Below, piece after piece: positions 42,600-52,569 of a DNA stretch of 64,000 bases (within the stretch, counting starts at the first letter, position 1; each line of letters begins with the position of its first letter). The notes beneath the pieces were generated by a model. The model was not told the origin of the DNA and ran no database searches. It worked only from the letters and a program-made list of their open reading frames with translations. The stretch is from positions 15,445,001-15,509,000 of the forward strand of contig NW_018343955.1 of the NCBI RefSeq assembly GCF_002099425.1. The letters run 5' to 3'. This DNA comes from Phascolarctos cinereus (Eukaryota; Chordata; Mammalia; Diprotodontia; Phascolarctidae). A program made the translations under genes and the position numbers.

Positions 42600-42815
42600 A
42601 AGTCATGAACTATCTTTAGGCATTGGTCTCCTTTTCTGTGAATTGAAGATATTGGACTAAAGGACCTCTGAAGCTCTATATCTATGATGCTATGATTGAT
42701 ATTTCTTGTAGATGGAAAAATGGAGGCCCTAGACAGCTAAGTGACTTATTTAAAGCCAATGGAAAAGCCAATATTGCATCCCAAGACTCCTGACTAAAAA
42801 TTCCATTCCCTTTTC
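42600..42815. repeat. MIR fragments, sense then antisense
   Basis: Sense piece at about 42600-42700 ('aaggacctctgaagctctat'). Antisense piece at about 42712-42815 ('agacagctaagtgacttatt', 'catcccaagactcctgacta'). Confidence 0.6.
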
Positions 42816-42819
42816 AAAA

Positions 42820-43890
42820 GAGTGAATGACTCTCCCGGCTTGGATTTGCCTATAGACCCTCAGGAGGGAGAATTGTTTGGGAATTAATGTGGCTAGAACT
42901 CACAATCTGGCCATGACTGACTATGACAGTCAAGCACAAGGCATAGTGGATAGAATTTCTTCACACCTTACTTAGCTCTGCCTTGTGGCAAGATATTTTT
43001 TGAAATCAAACAGAAGTAGCCAAAGTTATGGAGAAGGGGGTCCAATTAATTTATTTTTTTATTCAAATTTAACCAAATGATTTTAGACTGTATTTCATAT
43101 GCTTAGTGTTCAAACTCTGGGACTTGGGTTCAAATTTACTCACTAAAGATAACAAAGAAAGCTGCCCACCAATATACCAGGAGTTGTGTGCCACCTAGTG
43201 CATCCTGATATCATTATTCTTTTGAATTTCTACATTGGCTGTGCCATAAGCAAGGAAGTAAGTCCTCCACCCAGGCTTATAATAATAAATAAAAGCAGTC
43301 CAAAACAAGGAACAGAGCTGTTTTTCCCCTGGAGCTTCCCGTGGAAAGACTCAGTGAAACAATGTAAGCCTGAGATGTAGGTTGGGATGAGTCCGGAAGT
43401 TTTCAACATACCATCTCATTGAATTACTGGGTTTTCAAGGGGGTTTTTGAAAGGGAAATATGGAAGGGCCCTCTAAATGGTGACTGGCAAGCCAAAGAGA
43501 GGGTGGCGTCCAAGGACAAAGTGTCCCATTTCTTCCAAGGATCCTTTGTTCCACAGGATTTTAGTCCTGGAATAATCAGCTCATAAAGTCAATGATGGGG
43601 GAAAACCCCAGCCACTCATCTGGATCTGCCTTTATTTTAATGACCTATGCATTTAGACATTAATCTTCCTCCAACTTTCCACTTGCTGATTAATTTTCTG
43701 TTGACTGTCAAGCGACTGAAGATGTTTTGGAACAAGCAGGAGTAGCTATGATGCAAGTGAATCTGAATAACAGGACAGATTCAGTTGGGAACAGGTTACA
43801 GTGGCTAGAGCTATAGTGACTCTCCCCTAAGTTGGGGCTTGGGCCTCTCCAGAAAGAGTTCTTTTGTGAACAGATTAATACAAAGTCACT
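42820..43890. other. Repeat-poor unassigned DNA
   Basis: No repeat or gene recognised in about 1 kb. An AT-rich patch at 43630-43720 has several ATTA/TAAT words. Confidence 0.3.
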
Positions 43891-43894
43891 CTTC

Positions 43895-44030
43895 TCATTT
43901 TATTCAATAGAACGTAAGCTCCTTGAGGGCTGGGGATGATTTTTTTTTTGTATTTGTATTCCCAATACCTAACACAGAGCCTGGCATGTACTAGGTGCTT
44001 AATAAATGCTTGTTGATTGATTGACGCTCC
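43895..44030 (+). repeat. L2 tail, sense
   Basis: 'agaacgtaagctccttgagg', 'cacagagcctggcatgtact' and 'cttaataaatgcttgttgat'. Close to consensus. Confidence 0.92.
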
Positions 44031-44034
44031 CTGA

Positions 44035-44345
44035 GTCCCCCTGAAAGATTATGCAAACCAAGAAGTCATCCAGGGCCAGCCCTGGACACAGTTGTAACAC
44101 AGGCAAAGATTATCTTCAACTCACAAGCTCCCCTATCTTTGACATTTCCTCATATGTTGTTCTTTCCTTTCTCTCCTGTTCCCTTTGTCACCACCACCAT
44201 CCTCTATCAACTTTACATGCCCAGCTTTGCACTCATCATGCCCTTTCCCAAAACTTACTCTAAGGAAAGGATTCTTGTGCCAGCAATTTACCCTTTAAAT
44301 GTCCATTTAATTTGAGTGCCCTCTCTTATGGGTATTTTAATTTTA
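44035..44345. other. Unassigned non-coding DNA
   Basis: Nothing recognised. Confidence 0.3.
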
Positions 44346-44349
44346 AACT

Positions 44350-44780
44350 GTGAGGTATAGTGTAAAGAGTGTTGTGCTTAAAATCAGGGGACAGGGGTGT
44401 GTATCCTAGCTCTGATGCTTACTAGATTTGTGACTATGGGTAAGTGTCTTTCTGAGCCCTAGTTTTCTCACCTGTAAAATGGGTATAATAATTCTTGTGT
44501 TACCACCTCATAGAGTTGCTATGAGGAAAGTTTTGTGAACATCAAAAGACTATACAAATATAAACCAGCATTATTATCTCTGAGAAATAATTTGACTTTT
44601 CAGAAAAACAAAATTGGAGGAAGAGTTAAGAAACATGGGTTCAGGTCTTAGATATGCTACTAATTATCTCTATGACTTTAGGCATGTCATTTAAAGATTC
44701 TATACCACAGTTTCCCAAAAAGATCACTGGCCTATTTGATCTCTAAGGAACAATCTAATTCTAAAATCCCATGATTCTAG
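44350..44780 (+). repeat. Two MIR-type SINEs in tandem, sense
   Basis: First copy about 44350-44590 ('gttttctcacctgtaaaatg', 'tacaaatataaaccagcatt'). Second about 44600-44780 ('atgggttcaggtcttagata', 'tatttgatctctaaggaaca'). Confidence 0.75.
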
Positions 44781-44945
44781 TTGTGGACTGCAAAGTGTTG
44801 TCACCATTAGACCAGTTTCGGGCATCAGCAAGAACAAGTTAGGGGATAGAGGAGTGGGGTAGTGTAGAAGGATGTTTCGAATGGGTGGGGAGGGTGGAAG
44901 AGGGATTTCCTCAGCTCCTGAAAACATATCAAGTCATCTGCTAAA

Positions 44946-45192
44946 AGTGCAGCTAGGTGGCTCAATCGATAGAGTGCCAGGCCTGGAGTCAAGAAAACTC
45001 ATCTTCCTGAGTTCAAATCTGGACTCAGATACTTACTAGTTGTGTGACCCTGGGCAAAGCACTTAACCTCATTTGCCTCAGTTTCCTCCTCTATAAAACG
45101 ATCTGGAGAAGGAAATGGCAAACCACTCGAGTATCTTTGCCAAGAAAACCCCAAATGTGGTCACAAAGTGTTGAACAACAACAACAACAAAC
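44946..45192 (+). mobile_element. Mar1-type CORE-SINE, sense
   Basis: 'gtgcagctaggtggctcaat', 'gtgtgaccctgggcaaagca', 'gtatctttgccaagaaaacc' and a 3' end of AAC repeats. Confidence 0.92.
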
Positions 45193-45199
45193 ATATGGT

Positions 45200-45770
45200 T
45201 GATTCATAGTACCATAAATTGTCTGGTCTTATATTAATTTTGGAGGTCTTCTGGGAACAACATACTAGGAAGGGCACACTGTTTTGCATGCCTAATTTAA
45301 GACTTATCAAAATACCAAAATTCCTCTAATTCTAGCTTCCAAAGAACCAACTCTTCCTGTATGCCCACCCAAGCAGTTCCTAGGATAATGTGAATACTCT
45401 ACAAATATTAAACAACTAAGAAATTTAAAAACAAACCAATAATGATCCTGAACCATAGCTATGGCTCCTTTCAACAGGTTTTGTACTGTCTCTCATGCAG
45501 CCCTTGAGGCGTGGCTAACTTTAGAACATGTGTGGGAGTTCAGAAACATCTGCTGGGAAGTTGCAGGGATTTGCACTCTTCTAATTCTGTGTGGATAGAT
45601 ACACTGCTTCTTCACCTATTCTCCAATGGGTGTACCCTTATTGTACAATGGAATCCCTTCTCTCCAATTAGGATCTCAATTTTCTACTATCCAATGTAAC
45701 ATGTCACCCTTAGAGGTGATATATTATGAGCTAGATACATTGCCCATCTTTTCCCTGCCAGGAGGCATTG
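45200..45770. other. Unassigned non-coding DNA
   Basis: No repeat or gene recognised. Confidence 0.3.
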
Positions 45771-45774
45771 ATCA

Positions 45775-45885
45775 ATCAGTGAAAAGTCATTGATTGAATA
45801 CTAAACCACCTTACTACTAGGTGCTTGAGGGGATAAAAAATAAAGTATCACGCATTGCTCATAGGGACTTTACAATTTAACTGTG
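45775..45885 (-). repeat. L2 3' end, antisense
   Basis: 'ttactactaggtgcttgagg' and the following 'ataaaaaataaagtatcacg' fit a diverged antisense L2 tail. Confidence 0.55.
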
Positions 45886-45898
45886 CTCATGAAATTTT

Positions 45899-46149
45899 TT
45901 GTTGTTGTTATTCAGTCATTTTTCAGTTATGTCCAAGTTTTCAAGACCCCATTTAGGGTTTTCTGGGCAAAGATACTGGAGTGGTTTACCATTTTCTTCT
46001 CCAGCTCATTTTATAGATGAGGAAACTGAGGCAAACAGGGTTGAGTGACTTGCCCAGGGTTGCACAGCTAGTAAGTGTCTGAGGCAAGATTTGAACTCAG
46101 GAAGATGAGTCTTCCTGACTCCATGCCCATTGTGCCACCTAGCTGTCCC
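45899..46149 (-). mobile_element. Mar1-type CORE-SINE, antisense
   Basis: 'gttgttgttattcagtcatt', 'tggagtggtttaccattttc', 'cagctagtaagtgtctgagg' and 'ccattgtgccacctagctgt'. Confidence 0.92.
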
Positions 46150-46228
46150 TTTATAGACAAATACTAAAGTGCTAAACTCTGGAGTACTCACTAAGAGATC
46201 TTCAGTTAACTATGCTAATGCTCTAGCT

Positions 46229-46431
46229 TAGAGGTGGGGAACCTGCAGCCTCAAGGCCACATGTGGCCCTCTAGGTCCTCAAGTGCAGCCCTTTGACTGA
46301 ATCCAAACTTCACAGAACAAATCCCCTTAATAAAAGGATTTGTTCCGTAAAACTTGTAGCCAGTCAAAAGGCTGCACCTAAGGACCTAGAAGGCCACATA
46401 TGGCCTTGAGGTCGCAGGTTTGCCACCCCTG
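46229..46431. mobile_element. Palindromic hAT-like element with 8 bp target duplication
   Basis: The 203 bp element is an almost complete inverted repeat. The left arm 'ggtggggaacctgcagcctc', 'aaggccacatgtggcc', 'tctaggtcctcaagtgcagc' is mirrored by the right arm 'gtgcagcc'-type words read in reverse, about 80% over roughly 100 bases each. Flanking repeats ctctagct (46221-46228) and ctctagcc (46432-46439) fit the hAT preference for a CTAG-centred 8 bp target. No transposase. Confidence 0.85.
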
Positions 46432-46555
46432 CTCTAGCCTATCCTCCTTACATTCCTTTCCAAACCACTCTTGGAATTATTTTATGGAACAGCCATTTGT
46501 TTTGATGGCATTCATCCATTTATTCAATTCAATTCAATAAATATTGATTAAACCC

Positions 46556-47003
46556 TAGGAACAGAGAAGTTCCCAGCCATCATCTAGAGGTGCAGCCCCT
46601 CAGTCACCATCCAGAGAGGCAATCTCTACAAAGATGAGGCTTGTCAAGTGCTTCTGAGTTGCTACAGAACCTGCCTCTTCTGCAGTCACAATGACCAAAA
46701 AAAATCCAGAAAAGAAGGTTCTCTGCATCAAAGTCCTTGGCACTATCAAACGGTTCAATACCAGAAACAGACATGGTTTCATCAGGGGAAATGACATCAA
46801 AGAAGATGCACTGCCATCTGCTTTGCTGTTGCACCCTAAGGATCATGGTACTTTTCCTTCTGATTTGGCAAGATACATTTCCTATATGTGTAGTCTCCCC
46901 TTCTAAAATGGGAACTCCTTGAGAGTACAGACTGTCTCTAATTTTCTGTTTGTACCTCCAGGGTTTTGCACATAGTAAGTGCTTACTTAATAAGAGCTTT
47001 TTT
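46556..47003 (+). mobile_element. Y-box/L2 composite retroposon, copy A
   Basis: A Y-box cold-shock-domain mRNA fragment (46591-46812) is followed by about 80 bases of unknown origin ('ccatctgctttgctgttgca') and then an L2-like tail ('actccttgagagtacagact', 'cacatagtaagtgcttactt'). The same three-part order occurs in copy B at 48260-48568, so this is a composite and not two chance neighbours. It appears to interrupt an antisense L2. Confidence 0.7.
46591..46812 (+). pseudogene. Retrocopied fragment of a Y-box protein mRNA (YBX family), cold-shock domain
   Basis: The frame from 46691 reads [20 protein letters not shown] and [12 protein letters not shown]. This aligns with the N-terminal half of the YBX cold-shock domain (KKV.[28 protein letters not shown]). 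The RNA-binding aromatic tryptophan of VKWFN is replaced by Arg here. There are no introns at known exon boundaries, so it is processed. 'cccctcagtcaccatc' just upstream resembles the YBX1 5' UTR near its start codon. The domain stops after KED, where the L2-like part takes over, and it cannot make a functional protein. Which YBX paralogue it came from is uncertain. Confidence 0.75.
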
Positions 47004-47104
47004 ATTCATCCTACTACATACAAAGCCCTTGGGTAAATAGTGAGAGTCATACAAGATTTACATGAACACAATACCTTTCCCCAGTTTGGGGGCATATGGC
47101 TCAC

Positions 47105-47165
47105 TCTAAGAATAAGAACAGTAATTGACATTCATATGATGATTTAAGGTTTGCAAAGGGCACTG
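47105..47165 (-). repeat. MIR fragment, antisense 3' end
   Basis: 'tttaaggtttgcaaagggca' and the preceding 'attgacattcatatgatga'. Confidence 0.55.
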
Positions 47166-47209
47166 GACATGAGAGCCTCATCCTTAGAACATGCTCCCTG
47201 GGCTCTGCC

Positions 47210-47880
47210 TGCTACAATCCCTTCTGTGGACTTCGGAGCATGTCCAGGTATGCTGTGACTGTTTCTTGTCTATATGTTGTGTGGTAGAGAAAATGAACCT
47301 TCCACTTAGCTTCTGACCCTGAACTGAGAGTGCTTACAAAAGGTGTTAACATGATCATTTATTCTTTTTGCTCTTTGGGTTCCAAGGAGGAAGATGAAGA
47401 TGTGCTAGGCCTCTGGGTAGGAAGAGAAGCCTCTAGCCCTATCTTCCTACTCAGGGCACCAACATGCTTTTTTCTGTACCTGTTTTTCTGTTCTTTCAAA
47501 AAGTTATGGATTCTTTCCTTTGTATAGTACATGAAAGGTACAGTGGTGAAAATCCATGCCTGAGCCCAGCACTGATGTATGAAGAGCATCCTGTGGGACC
47601 CAGTCTAGCATTGATCAGCCTGGCAGCCGAGATGTCCCACTGGGTCCTACAAGCAAGGATCTTGTTCTGTCCATCAGCTATACCTCATTTGGAAATGAAT
47701 TTGGTGGGACTTGTGTTTTTTAGTAACTGCTTTAAGTTTGAACCCATTGTCCCCAGAAACCACAGTAGTATAAGAGAGAATTTGTCCCTGGGTATTGGTG
47801 AAAATGTTTATACTTCTGTTCTTGCTATATCTTCTCAATAAAAACCCCTTTGTAGAAACTAATTGGTGTTATTTTGCTAA
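47210..47880 (+). other. Unassigned stretch ending in a poly(A) signal; possible old LTR
   Basis: A polyadenylation signal AATAAA lies at 47837-47842, followed by 'ttggtgttattttgct', the kind of 3' layout seen in retroviral LTRs or transcript ends. No viral coding sequence, primer site or paired LTR is recognised, so an LTR fossil is only one possibility. A 3' end of a host transcript is another. An open frame of 125 codons (47464-47841) has no known domain. Confidence 0.25.
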
Positions 47881-47884
47881 ATTA

Positions 47885-48200
47885 ATCTGGGTACTAATCA
47901 TTGAAGGGTATTTATGATATAAAGGAGATATTAAGTATAATTGGAGATTGATATTGGTAGAAAACAATATCAATATTGAGCTGTACAAGGAGAGCTCAAA
48001 CTGAAATAGATCTGTTGGGAGAGCATTACACGAAACACCACAGTACCTCAGGGGTACCCTGAGAATCCTGAGGGTGAAATGTACCTAGCTTTTCTTTGGG
48101 GAACCTGGATCATCGGTATGGGTGGGAGTCTTGATAAGGATTTATAAAGGGTTTATAAGGAATATACATACATTCTTGGTGACAGAGTGAAAACAAAAAC
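47885..48200. other. Unassigned non-coding DNA
   Basis: 'gatattggtagaaaacaata' and nearby words form short imperfect palindromes around 47945-47975. Otherwise nothing recognised. Confidence 0.3.
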
Positions 48201-48204
48201 AAAT

Positions 48205-48660
48205 GAAAAACCTGGGTCTGGATTTTGCCTCTGATACTCATTATAGGCCTTTGAGTAATCAGAAAAAAAAGTCCTTGTTATTGTCAAGTGGTTCAACATC
48301 AGAAATGGATATGTTTTTATCAGTGGAAATGACATAAAAGAAGAAACATTGCCATCTGCTTTACTGCTATGCCTTAAGGACCGTGAGACCTTTCTATCTG
48401 ACTTGCAGTTTGAAACCTCCTGTATGTTTTGCCTTCCCCCATACAATGTGAGCTCCTTGAGATTAGAGAGATTGGAGGCCGTCCTACTTTTTCTATTTGT
48501 ATCCCCAGTGCTTATCACAGGGCTTTAAATAAGTCAAGTACTTACTAAATGCTCCACTCATTCATTAAAGTAATTAAACTTCCCTGGGACTCAGTTTCCT
48601 TATCTATAGGAGTTGGCTTCTGAGGTCTCTTCCTGCCCTATATTATGATCCTATGATCTC
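48205..48660 (+). repeat. MIR-type SINE, sense, split by Y-box composite copy B
   Basis: 'tgggtctggattttgcctct' and 'aggcctttgagtaat' lie to the left. 'aattaaacttccctgggact', 'cagtttccttatctatagga' and 'ctgaggtctcttcctgccct' lie to the right. Together they give one MIR from head boundary to 3' end. Confidence 0.75.
48260..48568 (+). mobile_element. Y-box/L2 composite retroposon, copy B
   Basis: It begins 5' truncated inside the cold-shock domain: one frame reads VLVIVKWFNIRNGYVFISGN then DIKEETLPSALLL, retaining the VKWFN motif. The same middle part as copy A follows ('ccatctgctttactgctatg'), then an L2-like tail ('gtgagctccttgagattaga', 'ccccagtgcttatcacaggg'). The two copies agree at roughly 70% by eye. 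It interrupts a MIR, and 'agtaat' is repeated at both ends (48254-48259 and 48569-48574), consistent with a short target duplication. Confidence 0.75.
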
Positions 48661-48662
48661 AT

Positions 48663-48790
48663 CTGGTCTTTACACCAACTCTGGGGGGTAAGTACTACTG
48701 ATGTCATTTCCCCAATTTTAAGGATGAGGAACCTGAGGCTGAGAGGAATGAAATGACCAGCCCTATTGTGACAGATCTGAGGAGCAAAAG
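48663..48790 (-). repeat. MIR fragment, antisense
   Basis: 'ccccaattttaaggatgagg' and 'gaaatgaccagccctattgt'. Confidence 0.65.
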
Positions 48791-48944
48791 GTATACAGAG
48801 TCTGGAGGGATTAGAGGCAGTTTCCTTGGGGAGTGACATTTTCTATTGGTGAGTTCTTCCTGGAGCCTTCATTTTGGAGAAGGGTCCAGAACAGCCATCC
48901 TTTCTCCCACCCCACCCCCAACACTTTTTGATTCCCTTTTCTGT

Positions 48945-49065
48945 CTTGCCTTCCATTAGAACATAAACTCCTTGAGGGCAGGAATTGTCCTTCTTTTTGC
49001 TTGTTTTTGTATTCCAAGTGTTTAGCACAGCACTAGGCATGTAGTAAGCACTTAATATTTGTTGA
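48945..49065 (+). repeat. L2 tail, sense
   Basis: 'agaacataaactccttgagg', 'tttagcacagcactaggcat' and 'taagcacttaatatttgttg'. Confidence 0.88.
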
Positions 49066-49069
49066 GGAT

Positions 49070-49565
49070 CTTTGAGTTGGGCTGAGGGAGTGCGCCACTG
49101 GCCATAGTGAACAGCATGGGGAATGGGGAGTTTTTGTACAAAGCATGGACTATGCAGAGGGAAGTATTTTGAGATAAAGCTGGAAATGCACAGCTCTGGG
49201 CTAAGTGCTATGTGCTGACTGTGTCTTGTCTTTCCTGTTAGCTGGCCAGCAACTTGAGGTCAAGGACAGTGGCTGCTCTGTAGTGGCTAATTCTGAGTGC
49301 CAAGTCCAAAGCTGTGTTCCCTGTGATCACTCAGCAAATACAGCAAAATCCTGTTTTTATGGAATCAATCAGAAACAAAGTCATTTCAAATGCGCAAAAA
49401 AAAGCTTTTTTTTCTTCCCAAAAGACAAAAGTTGGTCATTTTCTGTAAGAATTTTGTTTTTGAAATTCTATCTCATTTAGAAGATAAGAGATAAATAATG
49501 AGGCATGATATCTCCTTTTTGTCTACTGGAATATATCCTAAACCCCATACAAAGAGCGAAAAAAG
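49070..49565. other. Unassigned non-coding DNA
   Basis: A 91-codon open frame (49205-49480) shows several cysteines (ADCVLS, NSECQVQSCVPC) but no family I know. No splice or repeat evidence. Confidence 0.3.
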
Positions 49566-49569
49566 AGTA

Positions 49570-49925
49570 GACTCATTAATCTAAAAGGGACCTTAAGGAA
49601 CATGTAATCTAACATTTCATTTTATGGGTAGATACTGTGGCTCAGAGATAGGGAGTGACTTACGCAAAGTCACAGAACATGATCAGAGGCAGAGCTAGAC
49701 TTAGAACCTAGAAAGGTTTTTTTTTTTTTGTTTGGTTTGTTTGTTTTGAGGTGGGGGAGGTAATGGGGCTTAAGTGACTTGCCCAGGGTCACACAGCTAG
49801 TAAGTGTCTTAGGCCACATTTGAACTTGGGTCCTCCTGACTCTAGGCCCAGTGCCTTCTCTACTGTGCCACTTAGCTGCCCCTAGCACTTGGTTTTCTTG
49901 ACTCCCAATCAAGTGACCTGTCATC
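49570..49925 (-). repeat. MIR-type SINE, antisense, split by WSINE1
   Basis: The left part is 'cattttatgggtagatactg' and 'cagaggcagagctagactta'. The right part is 'cacttggttttcttgactcc'. Confidence 0.75.
49716..49880 (-). mobile_element. WSINE1-type SINE, antisense, inside MIR
   Basis: A T-rich start, 'taatggggcttaagtgactt', 'gaacttgggtcctcctgact' and 'ctgtgccacttagctgcc'. 'cctaga' and 'cctagc' lie at the two junctions. Confidence 0.9.
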
Positions 49926-49929
49926 TATT

Positions 49930-50270
49930 CTGCATTTCTGACACATAAAAACCAAATTCAAGACCTTGGCTCAGTGTTTTAATTTTGTAACCTGTTATTT
50001 CCATAAAACAACAACAATCACCACACACTCATAAACATGTAACATTGTGTATCCTGGCCCCTGCTGCCTAAAGGCCAGGAATATTGCCTTTCAGCCATCC
50101 TTTAGGGTTCTCCTGGACCCATGACAGGGTTTGAGAGATTTCTAGGCTCTCTACCAATGATGTCAGCCACAACTGATGGTGTTCCCCCAAGTGTAAGGGG
50201 CAGTCTCTTGCACCTAAGGTCTATTTAACCACCAATAGTCAGATTAGTTTTTACAAAGGAACATTTACTT
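49930..50270. other. Unassigned non-coding DNA
   Basis: Nothing recognised. Confidence 0.3.
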
Positions 50271-50274
50271 CAAA

Positions 50275-50470
50275 TTAGCTGTCATCATCATCATCATCAC
50301 TTACCATGTGCTAGGCACTTTACAATTATTATCACATTTGATCCTCCCAACAATCCCAGGAGGTAGGAGCTATTATTGTCCCCATTTTACAATTGAGGAA
50401 ACTGAGGCAGGCATTGGTTAACTGGCTTGCCCACGGTCACATAGATAATAGTGTCCTTAGCTCAGCCCAG
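50275..50470 (-). repeat. MIR/CORE-SINE, antisense
   Basis: 'accatgtgctaggcacttta', 'acatttgatcctcccaacaa', 'ttgaggaaactgaggcaggc' and 'gcccacggtcacatagata'. Preceded by a short ATC run. Confidence 0.88.
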
Positions 50471-50474
50471 TTTC

Positions 50475-50880
50475 TATATAGCACAGTCCCAAGTTCCAAG
50501 TCCAAAGCCTTTCTTGGGCTCACATCCCAGGCACTCTGCCTTCTCAGAGCTTCCCTGCAGGGTTGACTGAATGCAGCATTCCGTGTGGAATCCTGGCTCC
50601 ATGATCACCATGGCTTGAGCTCCCTGGTCTGGTAAGGATTGCTGAATGCCCCTGGAAACTGAGAAGTACAAATAACACAGGAAAGAAACAACTACCAGGC
50701 CAATTTCTCTGAGCCATAGAGAAAAATAAAGAGCGCAAAGAAGGTATCCACCTGTCCAGGTTTGGTTCATGGCATTTGTGCTTTGGGTGAACTATGTGTG
50801 ATCTTTACCCTCAACACGAGCCAAAAAGGGTACATGGGCAAAAAGAGACACCGTCCCCACTTGGCAGCTTGAAAGACGTA
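50475..50880. other. Unassigned non-coding DNA
   Basis: No repeat or gene recognised. Confidence 0.3.
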
Positions 50881-50889
50881 ACTTTTCTG

Positions 50890-51131
50890 GTTGTTGTTGT
50901 TCAGTTGTTTTAATCATGTCCAACTCTTTGTGACCATATTTGAGGTTTTCTTGGAAAGATTCTGGTTTGTCATTTCCTTCTCCAGCTCATTTTATAGATG
51001 AGGAAACTGAGGCAAACAGGTTTAAGTGACTTGCCCAGGTTTACACAGCTAGAAAGTGTCTGAGGCCAGATTTGACTCAAGACTTTCTGACTCCAAGCCC
51101 AGTGCCCTATCTATTGAGCCACCTAGCTGCC
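50890..51131 (-). mobile_element. Mar1-type CORE-SINE, antisense, with 8 bp target duplication
   Basis: 'ttgttgttgttcagttgttt', 'tttgtcatttccttctccag', 'ggccagatttgactcaagac' and 'attgagccacctagctgc'. Repeats 'cttttctg' occur at 50882-50889 and 51132-51139. Confidence 0.92.
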
Positions 51132-51361
51132 CTTTTCTGCCCATTTCTCGTTATAAAAGCAATCAAAGGAAGCTACTTCCTCTTGTGTAGCAGGAGAATA
51201 CAAGGAAACAGCCTCCATATCAGGTGATCTGGGTATGTTCCAAGGTCCCCATTACATATAAATGGGATTTCATGATGTTTATTGATTGTCTGAATGACTA
51301 TGCATTGACTCACACAGGAGTCCTACTTAGAGGACCTTATCATATAAATAATAGTAGAACT

Positions 51362-51540
51362 CTTCTCAGAGAAGCACAGAAACCTAGAGTTGGAAGAGCC
51401 TTCAGAAGTCAGCTAGCACAATCCAGACCTGAGCAAGTATCCCCACTATGACATCCTTGAGAAGTGGTCATCCAAATTCCACTTGAAGACCTCTGGTAAC
51501 AGAGAACTTAATGGTCACCAAGAAAGCTTTCATTTTTCCC
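51362..51540 (+). repeat. CR1/L3 LINE fragment, sense
   Basis: 'aacctagagttggaagagcc', 'gagaagtggtcatccaaatt' and 'cacttgaagacctctggtaa'. Confidence 0.75.
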
Positions 51541-51544
51541 TTTT

Positions 51545-51900
51545 ATCCAGGAAGATGATAGCCAAATACCCTTTCAAGCACAAAAGGGGGAGATTTTCTG
51601 GATAGTCTAGAACAGCTAAAGATGCCTGTGAGAATATCTCAATGTAGTGGTTTCCAAGCCCTTGAGATCTGCACCATTCTAGTCTTTATATACAGTTTTA
51701 TGATTCCTCTCCTTGCTCCTAAAAGCTTTGGGTTAAATATTTATTCCATAATTTAGAAATAATTACAACTAACTTTATTTTGAGCATTTCAGAACATCTC
51801 TTTGATATAACTGGAGAACAACCAAGACTGGGAAACAGTTCCCCCTGTGGCTGGTTTTAGCCATTGAAGCAGGGTTGGCAACCTAAGGCATATGTGCTAG
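51545..51900. other. Unassigned non-coding DNA
   Basis: Possibly the faded continuation of the CR1/L3 piece. Nothing else recognised. Confidence 0.3.
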
Positions 51901-51904
51901 AGAT

Positions 51905-52035
51905 GACATTCATTCATTCATTCAACAAACATTTATTGCATGACTAACATGTACTATTACTGGCCTATGTACTGAAGGGGATACAAAGATGAACAGCACA
52001 TGGTCCTTCCCTCAAAGAGCTTACTGTCTTAAAGT
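51905..52035 (-). repeat. L2 3' end, antisense
   Basis: 'ttcattcattcattcaacaa', 'acatttattgcatgactaac' and 'cctcaaagagcttactgtct'. Confidence 0.85.
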
Positions 52036-52039
52036 GAAC

Positions 52040-52565
52040 GTTGATTTTTCTTGTGTCCTATGAACCAACTGCCATAATATGTTACCACCGTCTACTATTG
52101 TTGAAAGTCACCAATGACCACCCACTACAGTGAATTTTGGCAACAGGCACGGTCACAGTCTCTGCTTCTTGACCTCAATCTAAAGAACACAGAAGGAAAG
52201 AAATCAGAACCATGGACGCATGAGTTTCTAAAAGATTGCCAACACCTACAACAGAGTGACTGGTTAAACCATAATGACTTTCTTTGCTGGAGAGCACAGC
52301 TCTGGAAATTCTAAGCAGACATGGTGATTGACTCCTGCCCCAATGCTAGTCCTTAGGTATGTGGATACAACAAGATCCTGAGTTTATGTATAGGGACAAT
52401 GCTATTTCCTACCTTACCCTGCTGTGTAAATCTTATTCCCTCTCCTTCCATCTCAGGATGGTCAAAGGCTAGCAAATACAACTTAGTCATTACTGCTGTT
52501 TTGCCAATTGTGATCAATTCAATTATGTTTAAAAGTTGAGTGGCAACATGATAACTGAAACCTAT
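52040..52565. other. Unassigned non-coding DNA
   Basis: Nothing recognised. Confidence 0.3.
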
Positions 52566-52569
52566 AACA

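Larger units (their letters stand above)
46515..47070 (-). repeat. L2 3' end, antisense, split by the Y-box composite copy A
   Basis: 'ttcaattcaataaatattga' on the left and 'cctactacatacaaagccct', 'tgggtaaatagtgagagtca' on the right read as one antisense L2 tail. Confidence 0.55.

Noticed and set aside
46691-46906. Y-box-like frame as a functional small gene
   Set aside because: The cold-shock domain is cut off about halfway, the key WFN tryptophan is changed, and a second diverged copy with the same fusion exists nearby. It is a retroposed fragment.
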